A DNA stretch of 64,000 nt from Lunularia cruciata (Eukaryota > Streptophyta > Marchantiopsida > Lunulariales > Lunulariaceae), in NCBI GenBank assembly GCA_948567375.1, contig OX419756.1, positions 31,598,552 through 31,662,551 of the forward strand, in the 5' to 3' direction. Under the pieces are notes generated by a model that made no database searches, was not told the DNA's origin, and was given only the letters and a program-made list of their open reading frames with translations. A program made the translations under genes and the position numbers. This document shows positions 34,044-47,096 of this stretch, piece by piece (position 1 is the stretch's first letter; each line of letters opens with the position of its first letter).

Positions 34044-36232
34044 TTATAAGCGAAGCTTGGTCATCTCTAGGAGGTCTGCACGCGAGCCCTCTAGACATGA
34101 ACTACAGTCCGAGAAGTTTGAGTCACTTTCTTCAGCACAATAGGGATGGACATCGAAGTTACATTTGTCGCACCTGTAGCCCACTCCATACTCTGGGCAT
34201 TTGCAAACATCGCATGTAAACTTGTAAGGACTTCTCATAAGCTCCAGATCATGAGGGTGCCTGGAGAAAGAAACGACTCTAGAAAGACCGTGACTTAGGT
34301 CAGAGTACGAGCTTTCATGAATCATAGGTTCCTGAACCAGGTCGGACACCTGAACAATGACAACTCCATCGAGGAAGAGGCCGCTTTTCCAACTCCCTTT
34401 GAGTTCGTGCATGGAGAAGGTCAGATCCACTGAACTTTCCGCGTTGCTTGTGGTGAATGTCCCCACATCGTACTCTAGCCAGTCGTCTGCGACTGCCCTT
34501 ACATAACAATCGACTGATTTTGCTATTCTACCACTTGAACCATCCAAGAATGTCGCACACTCAGCTTGAAGATGGTCACCAGTAAATAACCTGAACAGCA
34601 CTGGATGAGATTCCCAACCACAAGGTTGGCCCTTGCTGAGAGAGCCCATTTGCAACCTCCATGAAACTCTGTAAGTTCCAGGCATGAGTTTGCAGCTCAT
34701 ATGACCCTCGACCTCTAACCACCTGACTTCAGCTACATAGGCCACTTCTCTGAACCTGCACATTCACAAAATGTCTGCAGTTAGAGTAGTTGACTTTCAG
34801 GGCAAGAAGGTACCCGCAACGAGAATCCTTGTCTTCCTTGATAGTCCACCTGAGGACTTATACGATAAGCATCAGGGAAGCTAGCTGCTTACCTGGAACC
34901 TCGCCTGGAAACCCATTGCCAAGCCCGTCCATCCTCGCCCCAAGTGATCGAAAGAGACCTGGCTGGAATGCTCTGAAATGCCGGCAAACTTTGGCCTGAT
35001 GTTGTTGATGCGCTCGAGCTTCTTGCTGGGAGCGCGTGATGCCTCGCACCGGGTGCCGGAAAACTTTGTGATGGTGTTAAGAAAGGGCCCATGTTTCTTT
35101 CTGGGGGCATTTGGTAGTGAGGGTTCGAGTCCTGTCGCATTTCGCGCTCATGTTTAGCAACGATTGACAGCCACTACGTAGAGATTTCTTAGACACTCGG
35201 AGGAAATCCCTCTGGTTGCTTTCAGCCACTCACTCATTCAACACCTTTACAACGTTTTCAGTCCAGTGTCACTCCTCACATCCATTTACACGACAGTTCT
35301 TATTTTTCAGAAATATGTGACGGCAACTGCAGAAGGATGTAATGCGACAATTTGCAGCTAGTAGCATGCATTACGTATGGTGAGATCTAGTATGATCAAA
35401 TGCAACATGAAGAAGAATTGAGTACGGATAAAATTCGATCTCAACTACAGACTCAACTCATGCTAGTAGAATTCCCTTGGATAACGCTCCATTGTACATG
35501 AGTCACATTCTTGTCCTGGCAAACAAGCCGGAGATAGCGATGAGAGGAGAAACAGGGACAAAGTAGAAATAAAGAGATACGGCTCACGTACGTTATAAGT
35601 TATGTGCCAGTTGAGGTGCAGGTTGGCGAGATTGAGAATCGACATTATCTTCTGAATCTCCATCTCGAAGGACTTAAACTGGGCAGGTATATTCCTGAAC
35701 ACACTGCTCAGCGTGCTACTGCGCTCACAACTTTGAGCCAGGAGGAAGGCATTCAACAGCGTTCTGTGAAGCATTGTGAGAGCTTCCTGAACAGGAGGGT
35801 GTTTGAGCAAATGCGGCGACTGCTGCAACGATAAGAGTAAGTTATCTGTCCAAGATACCAACAGCAAGTAAATGAGGTGAGTTTCAAGTTAGATGAACGG
35901 ATCCTATTCGAGAGAGAGCGCTACTCCGAGGGACCCTTCAGCAAAATATCTACTTCTCCTTCAATCAACAGCATTCATTCAACCATCAGGCAACCATTGG
36001 TCGATCTAAGTATAGTTTCGTCATACATCAAAACTCAACAGGCCACATTCAGTCCATATCTGTAATTAAACAATATGTGGGTGAATTGACTCGTACTTAT
36101 GATGCTGAGATAGCTTGCAAACTCAATGCAGGGTTGTCTGTGCACCCTTGCATTGTGCGCGGTGGCGTAGATCAAGTTGATGAGCTTGCAGGTGTCTAAC
36201 GTCGAGAAATTGGCAGTTGATAGTAGGTCCAT
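34044..36232 (-). CDS. Predicted MCAfunc-PP2-DC1 protein, 4 exons
   Basis: Minus-strand exons 36232-36097, 35845-35592, 35173-34893 and 34755-34044 give 460 aa with consistent phases. Residues 1-115 (LDTCKLINLIYATAHNARVH, HPPVQEALTMLHRTLL, AQSCERS) resemble the MCAfunc helical domain of plant MCA1/2 mechanosensing calcium proteins. Residues about 202-375 form a PP2 domain (SITWGEDGRAWQWV, FREVAYVAEVRWLEVEG, PVLFRLFTGD), the fold of phloem protein 2 carbohydrate-binding lectins. Residues 390-430 are a DC1 zinc-binding module (FTCDVCKCPE, YRCDKCNFDVHPYC). The start is the first ATG before the MCAfunc match; an in-frame stop lies upstream. The least certain point is the intron 35591-35174, whose acceptor ACGTAG has a weak pyrimidine tract. 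If it is wrong there are two adjacent genes, with the PP2-DC1 gene perhaps starting at 35,140. A role in recognition or stress signalling is inference. Confidence 0.65.
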
Positions 36233-39200
36233 CGTAGTCCCTGTTGTGTCTGCAAGTTCCCTTTTCCTTTGTCCGACTTGTTCTAACACCTTCCTCCGAT
36301 GTCTTGTAGTACTATCGTGCCCTCAAAGGCAGATACCGTTCCTCTCTCACTCTCTCTCTCGTCCAGGTTGACTCGGCCCCAGCTCTAGCCCGTCCCTCCT
36401 CCTCCTACGTCTCCCACATCCATCTGATTGCTGAGAAACTTGCCCTTCAAGACGGGGAGGTGCCCTTTTATTGCTTCACTGTTCGATCTATCTGAGCAAT
36501 AAAAAACGGCCTGCAGCACTCACCCTTAAATCATGCCATGGGGGCCCACAGATATGTCGATAATATACTACAGTGTTGCTCATGTTGCACTCGATGTGTT
36601 TCTTATCTAACTAAAGCTGGGAGGTTACAGAATCAAGAGTAATGAAAGAATATGATGCAGTAGTTGTAGTCCAGTTGGGCCTCCAGACTCGAATCTCCTT
36701 TTATGACTGAAGAGAAGCTCGGTAGCTACATTTATTGCAAATTCATTCGTGTCTAATGGTTACTTCTTCCTCCTCCCCACCTGTCCCCTCCCTCGCCGAT
36801 TACGATATGGCCCTCCCGTCTTGATCTTCCAACCTTGGCCTCACTCCGTACGAACCCAACCTCTCATCTGCCTCCATGGTCGTATCTGTTGAGAGGCGCC
36901 TGAGATAGTGGACGATCCATCTCTTGAACGAGTCAATTCACAGCTGCCAAGCATGTTTTGTATGGACCCATCCAATAATTTGATCGGCCAATTTCTCCTT
37001 GCCTATCCATCTGCACAGGGGATCAAGCTTGACTGAAAGTATCAACCCCAAAATTCGTTTTTTGTGGAACATGATGTGCTATACTCATTTCGTAACGCAA
37101 GGGAGGGAAATCAAGTCCCTGAAGAGGTTGGAATCCGAACTTATTTCCGTATTATGACTTGAGAGTTCGAGGAGGGTGGATTTACCCTGCAGCTGAAGTG
37201 GATGATGATATCCGTTCTTCTGGCACGTGCTAGCTATCATATCTAGCGCTTCGATAAATATAAATCCACCTTCCTTAACTGTGGGAAGCAAGAAAAATGT
37301 AAGCCTTGCGTGACCGGGTGTGAATCTGCACTTTTGGCCTTCTAAATTAGGAGCGGCCGGTGATCGCTGAGAAAGGGGATTTCATGTTTGCCAATTATCG
37401 AGACCCAGATCGATTGGTGGCCTTAGCTGATGATTTGTTTTAGTCCTTTGCACGAATTCGCTTGAGAACTCAACCAGAACCACCTTCCACCTCTGCAACT
37501 AACCTCCCAGGCTGGCCTTTGTAACACGTAACACAGTGACACGTCTACAGGTGACGAAGTACTTCGTGTAATGGTACACGATAACCGGGATGCAAATCGA
37601 GAAACATGGCGTAGACAGGTGCCTTCTGAATCAGATCATGCAATGTAAACGACTGTCCTAGCAGCAAGGTTGAACAGCGTGCCAACGATCTATTTCTTCA
37701 AAATTACTTCCTCTAAAGTGTTGTGGTGTGGTTTTTGTTCATCACCAAGTGACATAGAAGTGAAGGCGTAACGTTCCGGCATTGGCTTGTCTTGCTTGCC
37801 TAAGTAATGTCAATCTCTTGCTTCACGAAAGTTAGCTCGTGGTCCAGAGAAGCAAAAGAAAGTGGTTACATATGCATCAGAGCTTGATTGCTAGGGTAAT
37901 TTTAGTTGTTGCTTCATAAACCGGATTGAAGGACGCGTTGGCTGTAGAGTCTCTAATTGTTGCTTCTGTGACCACCGCAGAGGATACGGTCTGAAAGAGG
38001 ACGAGGATATTTGACCGCCGTAATTACCACCAGCCATTCATCCGAAACAGAAGCGTTGGATTCCTTCCATACACTACGGGCAACACATAAAGGGACCACG
38101 AACCCCCTATGAGATCTGTAGGGAGCCTTTCACCAATTAATTCCCTTACATGAACGTACCTTTCTACCCGAATGTTGTACCAGAAAGCGTACGGATATAG
38201 GCGTCGTCCTGACTCTTAAAACCATCAAGTTTGTTGGCTGTCAGTCAGCCAATCTTTTGTTCTCTTATCTTCCCTCTTCCCGAAAGCAATTGCTTCATCA
38301 TCCATGTCCTATCCTTCTAACTAGAGAAGAATTCTGGTCCCCGCCGGGACAGAATCAATTATCGGTTCATGGAGAACCCTACGAGCGTAATAATAGTTCT
38401 AGCCCTTGGAGCTCCTTACAGTAGTTCCCTGTCCTCAAGGCACTGCATGTAAGCCAGCCACTGTTCTGCAGAAGAATACTTCTTGAGCATGACGGATAAG
38501 ATGTTGAATTTCTGCTAGAGAAGATTAGGTGTGATTATGTGTCAGTCATGGTCGACATCCGCCAATTCGAAAAGACGAGAACATGATTGGAAAGGGGTCC
38601 CGCGACAGTTGAAATACGTTCCACAGTTATGCGCACGGAAGACCCCAGTTGGTGCAAAGACAATTTACTCTTTTCACGTCACCCTTATCGAGATGAGAAT
38701 CATTGGAGAACTACTCGGCGTTGCAGAATCAACCGAGTTTTCTACAGTAAATACACTTTACATCATAGTCTTGTGGATGAGAACACCGCAAGGTCAAAGC
38801 TGTTGTTTAAACCGGGAAGAACTAAAAGCAATTAGGATGTTCAGTGATTCATGACTAGTCCTCGAGCCGCACTCGAGTAGATGAAGACGTTTTGAAATTG
38901 AAGAGGCTCGATTGTGCACACCCTCACTCATGCTCGACAAAGAAAGCTCGTCCCCACTCGCTTAAAATATATTATACAAATTAGTAAAAGTGAGTATGGG
39001 AAGTAAGAGAATCAACTGGAACTTCTGAAGAAGACAATAAAACACAGTGTCTGCCAGAAGGGTCAACTTTGTGAACTACCATGTCTCCTGGTTTTGAATG
39101 GTTTCACTTATTCCGTGACACCTGGTGCGATAGAGATAAGACTGGCACATCGTGCACTTCTTCAACCATGCTCGACAGAATTACTGAATCAGGGTATCAT

Positions 39201-40786
39201 GAATACGTTCAATATAATCGGCTGGGAGACAAACACTGCTTCAGGTGTACATAATGGCAAAGCCAAGCCAACAACTTACACAAACGAATCGAGAACATGG
39301 TGCAAAACCTAAGCCACAATGAGATGTACAGGACCATTGGCTGCTCACATGTTGATGGTACGGTAGTGCCCACAATTAGAAACAATGTCGGGCATATGAC
39401 ACTACTTCCGATATCACTGATGTGTACTGTCGCATCGTGTTCTTCTTCATCTACTGGCCCGCGGGTAGTAATTGTCACATTAGAGAAACATGAGTTGACG
39501 TCATGTTAAGCTCCAAGAATACTCCTAAACATGAAATTGGGCTTTGTAGAGATGTAATCCATCTCTTAATAGTTAAAAATTGGATGCAGACGAAGGCTAA
39601 GATGATATATAGCTCTAGATAAGAAGTTTGCTTCCGGCCTTTACTCAGTAGACCATGAACTCTGGTGACCAGACGAGCTTCTGATTCAACAGGCGTTTCT
39701 GCTCTCTTGCTTTTGTGAGCGTCATAGATTCTTGATGAGTCCACTGACAAACTAGTACAGCAAAGATCGATGAGCTTATTGTAAAGAAGACTTCAAGCCA
39801 TGTATCAAACACAAGATTGAGAAATGAGAGTCTCATCTGCAATAGTTTTACTTTTATTACAATGATCCGTGGGTTGAATGTTCGAGGACAAAATTATTTC
39901 CACTTACCTTCGAGTAAGCGAGGTGAAACACGTCACAGTTGCTAGTCGGAAGAAGAGATATGAAACGTAGCAACGACGAAAAGGTTCAGGACTTGAGGTC
40001 TACAGTGGTTGTTTAGGTAGTACGTATGGTTTCAGAGGAGCTCGCGGTTCTTGAAGAAGGGTAGCTGTTGCAACCACCATGCACATAAGAAGCAAGGCAT
40101 ACAGAGCTTGTGTCCCGATAAGAGGAGAATCAAGAGCTCTGTCGTTTCTGAATTCGGATTAATTCAGATTAAGTTGACCACATCTCCTAAAGGTATTGGA
40201 AGAGAAAGTGTCTGAAATTAGAAGAGCAACCGCCACAGAAGACGCATGAGAACTGCTTTGAGGAGTCCAGTACCACAGGATGCTGGTGAATCTGCCAGGT
40301 GAGAGTACTATCTGCTAAAGACGACTGTGTCTCCGGTGTAGGTTCAGCTCATTTCGTCTCGACAGATAGTTGTGCAAATGATTCCTTATGAACCTCAAAG
40401 GTGGAAGTCTAGCTCGAAGGTGCTGCAGCCATAATCAAATTCGAAACAAAACATTTAGTGTTTAACAAACCTGCTCACAAGTTCTATTACCACACATCAT
40501 TAAAAGCCACCATACTCACCTAACTCATAACTGGGCCTGAAGAGCAAGAGATCAACAGCATACCAGCAACATAGAGCTACTGGTCGAGAGATGAGAGCGT
40601 CAGGTAAAGATGTAGAATTTGAGTTCTTGACATGGAGTCGCAAAATTATCAAACGTGCTTACCTTCAAAACCTTCGAGAGATACCTGAATCGTCACTCAT
40701 TGTTATTCAACAATGGGTTGTCTTATACACAGTTTTATCAAATAAATTAGACCTTTATTTACAGGTAGTGTCTGTTTGCAACTCAC
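36233..40786. other. Intergenic DNA, no gene recognised
   Basis: Open frames of up to 107 codons (38,531-38,854, +; 39,475-39,750, -; 39,209-39,478, -) show no domain and no splice partner that I could identify. Composition is like the gene island to the left. Untranslated ends of the neighbouring genes must lie at its edges. Confidence 0.4.
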
Positions 40787-41545
40787 CTAGACCAGCTCCC
40801 AATCACTGTCACAGCTCCCAGCCCTTTGATGCCCAGACCAGCTCTCTATGGACGACGTGGAGGTTGATTTTCCTAATCTCATTTTTCGGTACTCTTCATT
40901 CACAAACCAGTGAGCATACTGTTCGGCATCCTCTTCATTGGAGGTAGAAGCGCTCATGTCAAGCACTGGCAGCTCTGGCAGCTCTGCGGAATCCCCTGTG
41001 GAAACCACCTGCTTTTTTCTAGAAATTGTGGGACTTGAAGGAGTCATGTGAAGGGGTGTGTCTCTGCTTTGCTTCTCGGTCTCAACTTTGTCGTCAACTT
41101 TCACAATTTGAACTGCTTTCTCAGATTCAATCAGAGGCATGACATCGGTGCTGGATACCTCGAGATTGAAAGCTGGTAAATTTTCCACAACCTTCACTGA
41201 CTTCTCGTCTCCGTTGTGTCCCCCATTCGTCTGTGCTGAGCCTGCCTGTGGATTGTCGGTCCGGGATACCTCACTTTTAACCTCACTCTTATCATCCGAA
41301 TCTGGAGGTAGTAGCAATTCCTGCACGAACTCTGCACAGAACTTCCTCATGTTCGTACCCAGAGAGCTAATTTGATTCTCTAAATAGGCACTAGTTTCTT
41401 GAATCACCTCGGTGGAATTTCGGCCTGCATCACTCTCGCACAGAGTATCCAGCTTCAACTGCATGCGATCCATCCATGAAAGTTCCTTTCCCGGACTGGA
41501 ACCCTGCCTCTGTCTCTGCGAATCACTTTCATTTTGCGGAATCAT
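40787..41545 (-). CDS. Plant protein of unknown function with C-terminal WxxV motif
   Basis: An open frame of 252 aa from the ATG at 41,545. The frame stays open upstream to 41,704, but a good acceptor (TTGTTGGCAG, about 41,577-41,586) suggests that part is an intron and 5' leader. Residues about 15-75 form a probable helical region (ELSWMDRMQLKLDTLCES, AYLENQISSLG, FCAEFVQELL). The middle is acidic, Ser/Thr-rich and likely disordered. The end reads YAHWFVNEEYRKMR, then CDSDWELV and stop. A terminal D-W-E-L-V preceded by acidic residues fits an ATG8-interacting motif (W-x-x-L/I/V), but that is only a short-motif match. Base composition and lack of stops support coding. I do not recognise a named family. 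Confidence 0.55.
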   Translation of the reverse strand: MIPQNESDSQRQRQGSSPGKELSWMDRMQLKLDTLCESDAGRNSTEVIQETSAYLENQISSLGTNMRKFCAEFVQELLLPPDSDDKSEVKSEVSRTDNPQAGSAQTNGGHNGDEKSVKVVENLPAFNLEVSSTDVMPLIESEKAVQIVKVDDKVETEKQSRDTPLHMTPSSPTISRKKQVVSTGDSAELPELPVLDMSASTSNEEDAEQYAHWFVNEEYRKMRLGKSTSTSSIESWSGHQRAGSCDSDWELV

Positions 41546-44500
41546 CCTCGCTCGAGCTACTCCCAAGACACGCCCCTGCCAACAAAAACCAGATGCTCGA
41601 GTGAAAAAGCGCCTCTCATAATTCATCTCCCAAATTTTAGACTTCCATCCTAAATCCAGGCCTTTCCCTTGACCCCCGATTGCGATTTCAAGGAGCTGAA
41701 TCACAATACCCAGCTGCTAAAAATTTGTTGCCGTCAACCAGCAAAAGCCAACCTGATCAGACAGACGCCTCCCAATAATCAGCTAACATTGGTTTTCAGG
41801 TCGAAGTTGACAAAAGGAAATCGACGTCGGAGTCCTGTCTCATCATGCCATGGAACAAACGTCACACAAAAGTCTACGACACCCAAAGACCGACTCTTCC
41901 AAGATTGCATGCAACCTCAGAATCTCCAGTCAACAATCATGCTGTTTCCACGGACTAATCAATACAGGAAGGAACCCGGAAAGAATTTTCGGGTTTCCAC
42001 GTGCAGAAGCAAAAAGAGGAGGAGACCTCAGAGCTTTCGGAGAACCCAACCGGGGGCGATTTCGACGAGTTCTCCGCCCATAGGAGCAAAGAAACTTGGG
42101 CTCCTAAGCTCCTCCTACACCTATCAAGAGACAGAGACTTTCCCCTGCTTCATCTGCAAAGTGTCGGTGGGTTGCAGACTTCTAATTGCCCTAAATTCAA
42201 GGGGCTGAGCGGCCTTTTCATGAGACTCCTGAGCAAGGTCATGTTCCCAGTATCCTAACCGCGCAACAAGGGGCTTTGCGTCCCAATGCTTTGAATTCCC
42301 AGCTCGAACTTGCAGAAGGTGGATTAACAACGTCTCTGGACTACAGAAGAAGGGTATCAATTTCAACACGAGTGGTGACACCCACAGCAACTAATGGCCG
42401 CATCACAGGAAACAGGATTCTTATAATACTGGCCAAATCTTCGCATAACCTTTCTTTACAGGTTCCCCAGAGACTCACACTGAAACTCACATTGTTGGTC
42501 GCCTGGGTGACTACAGAAGTTCAATAAGTGATCACAGAAATAGCGAGTTCAAGACTTGTGTGACTTTTCGACACCGCCTGACACACAGGACTACCTAACA
42601 CAGTAACAGCAGCTCCCTGACGCATCTGTTCTCGAAATTTCCCCACCAGAGCTGCGCCAGCACCCACCCCCCAGCCAACTCAATTCCACTTACGCTTTGA
42701 GCGAGGAGGGTAGTTCGTGAAGAGAATCGGGAGTCGGGAAAATCGAGAAGAGAGCATGGCTGAGAAGGAATCGGGACTCTCTTCCCTGATTTAGTCCTTC
42801 ATATCTGATTGTTCCATGCTTAATTAACGAAATTTCGGGTAGACAATTAGGCAGTCAGTCCGTCAGTCAGTCAATCCGTCAACGAAGACTCTGATTTCCC
42901 CATTATGCATACAATGAAAAACTCGACGAAATGGAACGGCTGTTTCACAGAGGACAACCAACCAAATTTCCACAACATACAGCAGGTGGGTAAAGCTCGG
43001 CCATGCATGCTTTCTTGCTTGCTTGATAGCTCGAATTGTATTCACAGTGGGTCGAGCCGAGGTGTGACCCCCACGGGAGAGCGACAGCGACGTCACACAT
43101 CTCCATGCAGCATCTACCATGACTGAGCTACCCACGTATGGCTGGGCGGGGATGCCTGCCCATAAACAAGCACTCAACGACAATCTAGAGGTGCGATAAA
43201 GAGAGAAACAGAGAGCTGCTTACCCCAAGAATTCATCCACTGGAGAGAGAAACTGGTTACAAGTGGTGACTGACTTTGTGCTTGGTGGCCGAGATCTCGG
43301 AACTACGAAAGCTCGGTGGCAACAGAGTCTACACGACGAGAAAGAAGTCTAAGACGAAGTTTGTAGAAGCAAAGCGACCTCCATCTTCAACAGACAACAT
43401 TCACTCACTCAATTCGAAGCTCCTTGTTGTTGTACTGTCCTAGTTACTCCTCAGGAGTCAACTGAGCTGCTCGTGCAGGCATCCATTTAATTTCCCTTCC
43501 TCTTCTTGCGGAGCATGTGGCCAGTTCCCGCTACAATGAATTGAACAGGTGCCTTCCTAATTACAAAAGAACTGGCACTTTGGCTTCCTTCCTGGCAACC
43601 AGCAACATGCTTAATTCCCGGCACAGGCAGCAGCAGCAGCAGCAGCACCGGCCTGTTGGGGAATTTCGACTCCGGACAAACGAAACGGCAGGAACAAGCG
43701 AGGGTTCGAATCTATACCTCAATTGGTAAATCTACTAGAGAACAAGCTTGCATGCGCAGGTGGAATTTGTAGAGACGAGAACCGACGGAAGCAGAGGAAC
43801 ATGGTACTGTGAGATCCACATCGATGTAAATTCTACAGAGAGAAAAACAACAAGTCTGAAGGTTCGAAATTTGCGAACTACCTCCACACCACCCCGATAA
43901 ACAATTCCTCCTCGCCACCGCAATAGCAGATGCCCGTCAGCAGCAGTAGTGGACACTGACTTTGGCGCCTGGGGTCGTCGAAGTCCTAATGACACGATGG
44001 TCTTCTTCCTTCTTCTCAGGCAGGCAGGCAGCAGGCCCGACAAAAGGAACAGAAGTTGTCAATAGTAGTCCTCTGTCGTATCAACATAACCGCCACGGAG
44101 CTACAACATACAAGTAAGCCTCGAATCAATCCTCCCCGGCATGTACTTGCTTGCTACTCATAACTCTCACCCAGCTGAGGTGCCAGGACACGCATCCACC
44201 GAGGTTCCCATATATCTCCGCTGGACCACTAACTGGGATATACATCGAGGTGACTACGACATTGCAAGGGACATAAAGCGGGGAGGAAGCGCACCTGTGG
44301 GTTTTAGATGATGCATATGCTGCTACTCTCTTACACTCGAATTGACAGCAAGTATATCGTATAGGTGTGACTTAATCCACAAAGAGTACACAAACGCCTA
44401 TTGTGTAACCCATCCATTCTTGCGAGCTCCACCTAATGTTTAGTCAGGCTCTGAGCACCTCCTTTTCTTCTCCTGTGGGTCCCTTTCCGCCGGCGTTGTT

Positions 44501-45243
44501 TCTGTAGTGTTGGAGTTTTATCTCGTCATCATGTATGCGATTTTCTTTTCAAGCTCGCCTCGGCCCACCCCAGATTGTCCCTCCCTCTTTCGCCCATGCT
44601 TTACCTGCTCCATCTCCTTCTTACAAACTCAACCCAGAAGCCAGTCTACACGGGACTGCAACTACCAGATACGACTCTATCCGAAAAGCTTATGCCCCAT
44701 TTTCACCCAAATCATTTTTACACCCTTGAGTTGAGAATTGTCTCTCTGCTTGTACTTAGCAGGCTAACAGTTGCTGCATTAGGCTCCCGAAGCAGGTGCA
44801 GAAGATTCTATGCCAACGATCAGTGCGTGCATGTTATGGGTTCGTTCGCTTTTGTACTTCTCGCTTAGGCAGGAGGCTCACTGGATGATGTGGGCCGACA
44901 CTCAATAGAATTACTGTTTGCTAATCACAGCAGCTTTCTATTTCTTTGTTAAAATTGAAGAAGGCGACCGCATGTGATAACAAGAAGGATGGGAAGACCC
45001 CATCAAGACGTACAAGGAAAAGACATAGGGGGTAAAATAATCTGTGTAGAAAAAAACTTCAACGACTGATTGTTCCACTTGATCCACCATGGAACCGGCA
45101 GGCCTCGAACTCGAAGAGTTATCATCATTTGCATCAAAGTACCAAAGGGCAGGTGGGGACATTTTCTGTAGTGACGTCGATTCTCAACATACAGTGATGG
45201 GTTTGAACGCTTTCTGATCGTAGTTTATGATCTGATCCACCTA

Positions 45244-45451
45244 CAAGAGCGATATAGTTATGAAGAAATGGATTGGAAAAGAAGTGATCTAGAAATTTTC
45301 ATGATAATCGTTTCAGGTGACCATAATGTACTAAGTGTATGTTCCCACAAGAGCGATACAGTTATGAAGAAATGGATTGGAAAAGAAGTGGCTTAGAAAT
45401 TTTCATGATAATCATTGCAGGTGACCGTAATGTACGAAGTGTTTGTTCCCA
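45244..45451. repeat. 104-bp tandem duplication
   Basis: Units 45,244-45,347 and 45,348-45,451 both begin CAAGAGCGATA and match throughout with a few substitutions. They appear to be a recent head-to-tail duplication. Confidence 0.9.
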
Positions 45452-45854
45452 CAAGTCTACCATATATATCTCGTCCGTGATTGTGCCATGCAAATAGGAA
45501 GTTACGCATGAACTTTTCTATCTTAGTGACCTTTTGGATCTCATGAATGGCCGTTTACTTCAAGCTTTAGTAACTTAACGGTTATTATATAGCCATCTAA
45601 TGCACCTGAATATGGTGAAAGAAAAAAGCACCGTTTGTGACAAACCCACAGATAAGTTATTCTTATATCATAGTAATGATGAGACGTACTGAAGTGGTCT
45701 TACATATATTGATATACATTTATTGATATACTCTTCGGAAAATACTAGGTAGGAACCCTAATATGGATGATCCTTAGATGTTGAAATCACCTTGTCCCAA
45801 TGTCATGCTACATGTCAATTGGGAAAACGAATGAACAGTTATAGCGCTGGCTGG

Positions 45855-46060
45855 TGTAATCCATAGGAGAGCAATGAGCTCAGTATGTAGACCATACGAT
45901 TTGCATAGCTCCGAAGCTCCGGTATCTAAATGCTATAGAATAGATATCTCAAACCGAGACTGAGACTATTGGCGCTTAGCTTTTTTTTTAGCTCTTGTGT
46001 TTTATCCTTGTACGGGCTTGATGGGGTCTTACCATCCTTCTTGTTATTCTACGCGGTCGC
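45855..46060. repeat. Dispersed repeat copy
   Basis: Shares TAATCCATAGGAGAGCAAT, TGTAGACCATA, CGCTTAGC and GGGCTTGATGGGGTCTT-like sequence with the copies at 31,321-31,720, in the same orientation. Confidence 0.65.
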
Positions 46061-46547
46061 CTTTCTTTTCTTTCCTTTCTTACTAACAGTTTTAGACAGC
46101 TTATCAACAGTTCAAACAAATGAACGTTTTACACAAATGAGTGATGAACATTAGTGGTTCAAGTTGACAAGGTTTCAGTTAAGTTAAGTTTTCTATCGTA
46201 GTTTCGTGCCGTATAATCTTTGATGGACAATATGCTAGCTCAACAAGGGCTTCAAACATACTACCTCAACAACATATCCTTGAAGCAGACCCGTCATTGC
46301 TTTCAAGCTTGAAGTTCAGAAAAGAACTCCATGTTATATGTTAATATTGCTTTCGATTGATCAAGTTTTAAAGAAGATGTAACAAAGGCTAATTAGAACG
46401 ACATAAAAAGTGCTTTAAAAGTCAAACGAAATGTATTCATACCCAAATTGATAGAAGTATCTTGTACTCACCAAGGTAAGGCAAAAATTGCTTGGAGTAG
46501 TTGTCTTTCTGCCAAGTAAGATGCTTCCAAAACTGGAAGTATTTAGT

Positions 46548-46969
46548 CTATACGTGCCCTGAAGATCGATCAGCGGAGGAAGACTTCCTCATTCTCTTTG
46601 AATATTCTGAGACCTCTTGTGTTGAAGACAAAGATAACTTCCTCTTTCCTTTTGATGGTCCCGGAATCAAATGTGGCGAGACCCTATCCCCGTCGGAAGA
46701 TATATCATGCCATGAGCTCTGTGCAGTCTTCACCTGTTCAACTTTGATAACCTTCTCCCAACCATGAGAATCTTTAACAGGTAATCTATATGCAGAAAAA
46801 CATTCTTGTTTATCTGGACATGGGAAGTGAGGATGGATTATACATCCTGTCTTAGGACACTCGAGCACATTTCTTCGTTCGCTTGGTCCCTTCTCAACTC
46901 TCCACACGTCGTATATATCATCAGTTCTCGCACAACCTCCTCCCCGAAAGCCTGAATCACTGTTCTCTG
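46548..46969 (-). CDS. Cys-containing hypothetical coding exon (3' part)
   Basis: An open frame from a good acceptor (AGACAG at about 46,970) to a stop at 46,548, in phase for 139 residues. It contains ECPKTGCIIHPHFPCPDKQEC, a spaced Cys/His pattern, then a Lys/Arg/Ser-rich tail (GKRKLSL, SKRMRKSSS) like a nuclear localisation signal. It may be the last exon of the gene at 47,097-48,212, but no donor of the right phase links them clearly. Family not recognised. Confidence 0.4.
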
Positions 46970-47096
46970 CTGTCTTTCCCTGATGCTATACCGAAACACA
47001 GAAAACTATTATAAAACAGCAATATAAATCTTCCTTTTAAGAAGGAGATTCTCAACAACCGTCACCTACCTCTAATGGGACTTACATCTTCAAACA

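Larger units (their letters stand above)
41546..46547. other. Upstream and intergenic DNA with simple and tandem repeats
   Basis: 41,546-42,800 probably holds the leader and promoter of the gene ending at 40,787. Several overlapping short frames there (41,669-42,258, +) are not convincing. A CAG run lies at about 43,626-43,647. Minus-strand frame 43,735-44,043 and plus frames at 44,507-44,868 have no recognisable domain. A 104-bp tandem duplication (45,244-45,451) and a dispersed repeat copy (45,855-46,060) are listed separately. Confidence 0.4.

Noticed and set aside
35108-35125. tRNA B-box-like GGTTCGAGTCC
   Set aside because: No A box, no closing acceptor or T-stem pairing, and it lies inside an exon.
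40591-40947. Plus-strand frame of 118 codons
   Set aside because: Mostly antisense to the 3' end of the gene at 40,787-41,545; no domain.
41669-42258. Three overlapping plus-strand frames
   Set aside because: Three phases open at once in basic, low-complexity DNA upstream of a minus-strand gene indicate composition rather than coding.
44507-44868. Overlapping plus-strand frames
   Set aside because: Three phases open over the same DNA, no domain and no splice context.
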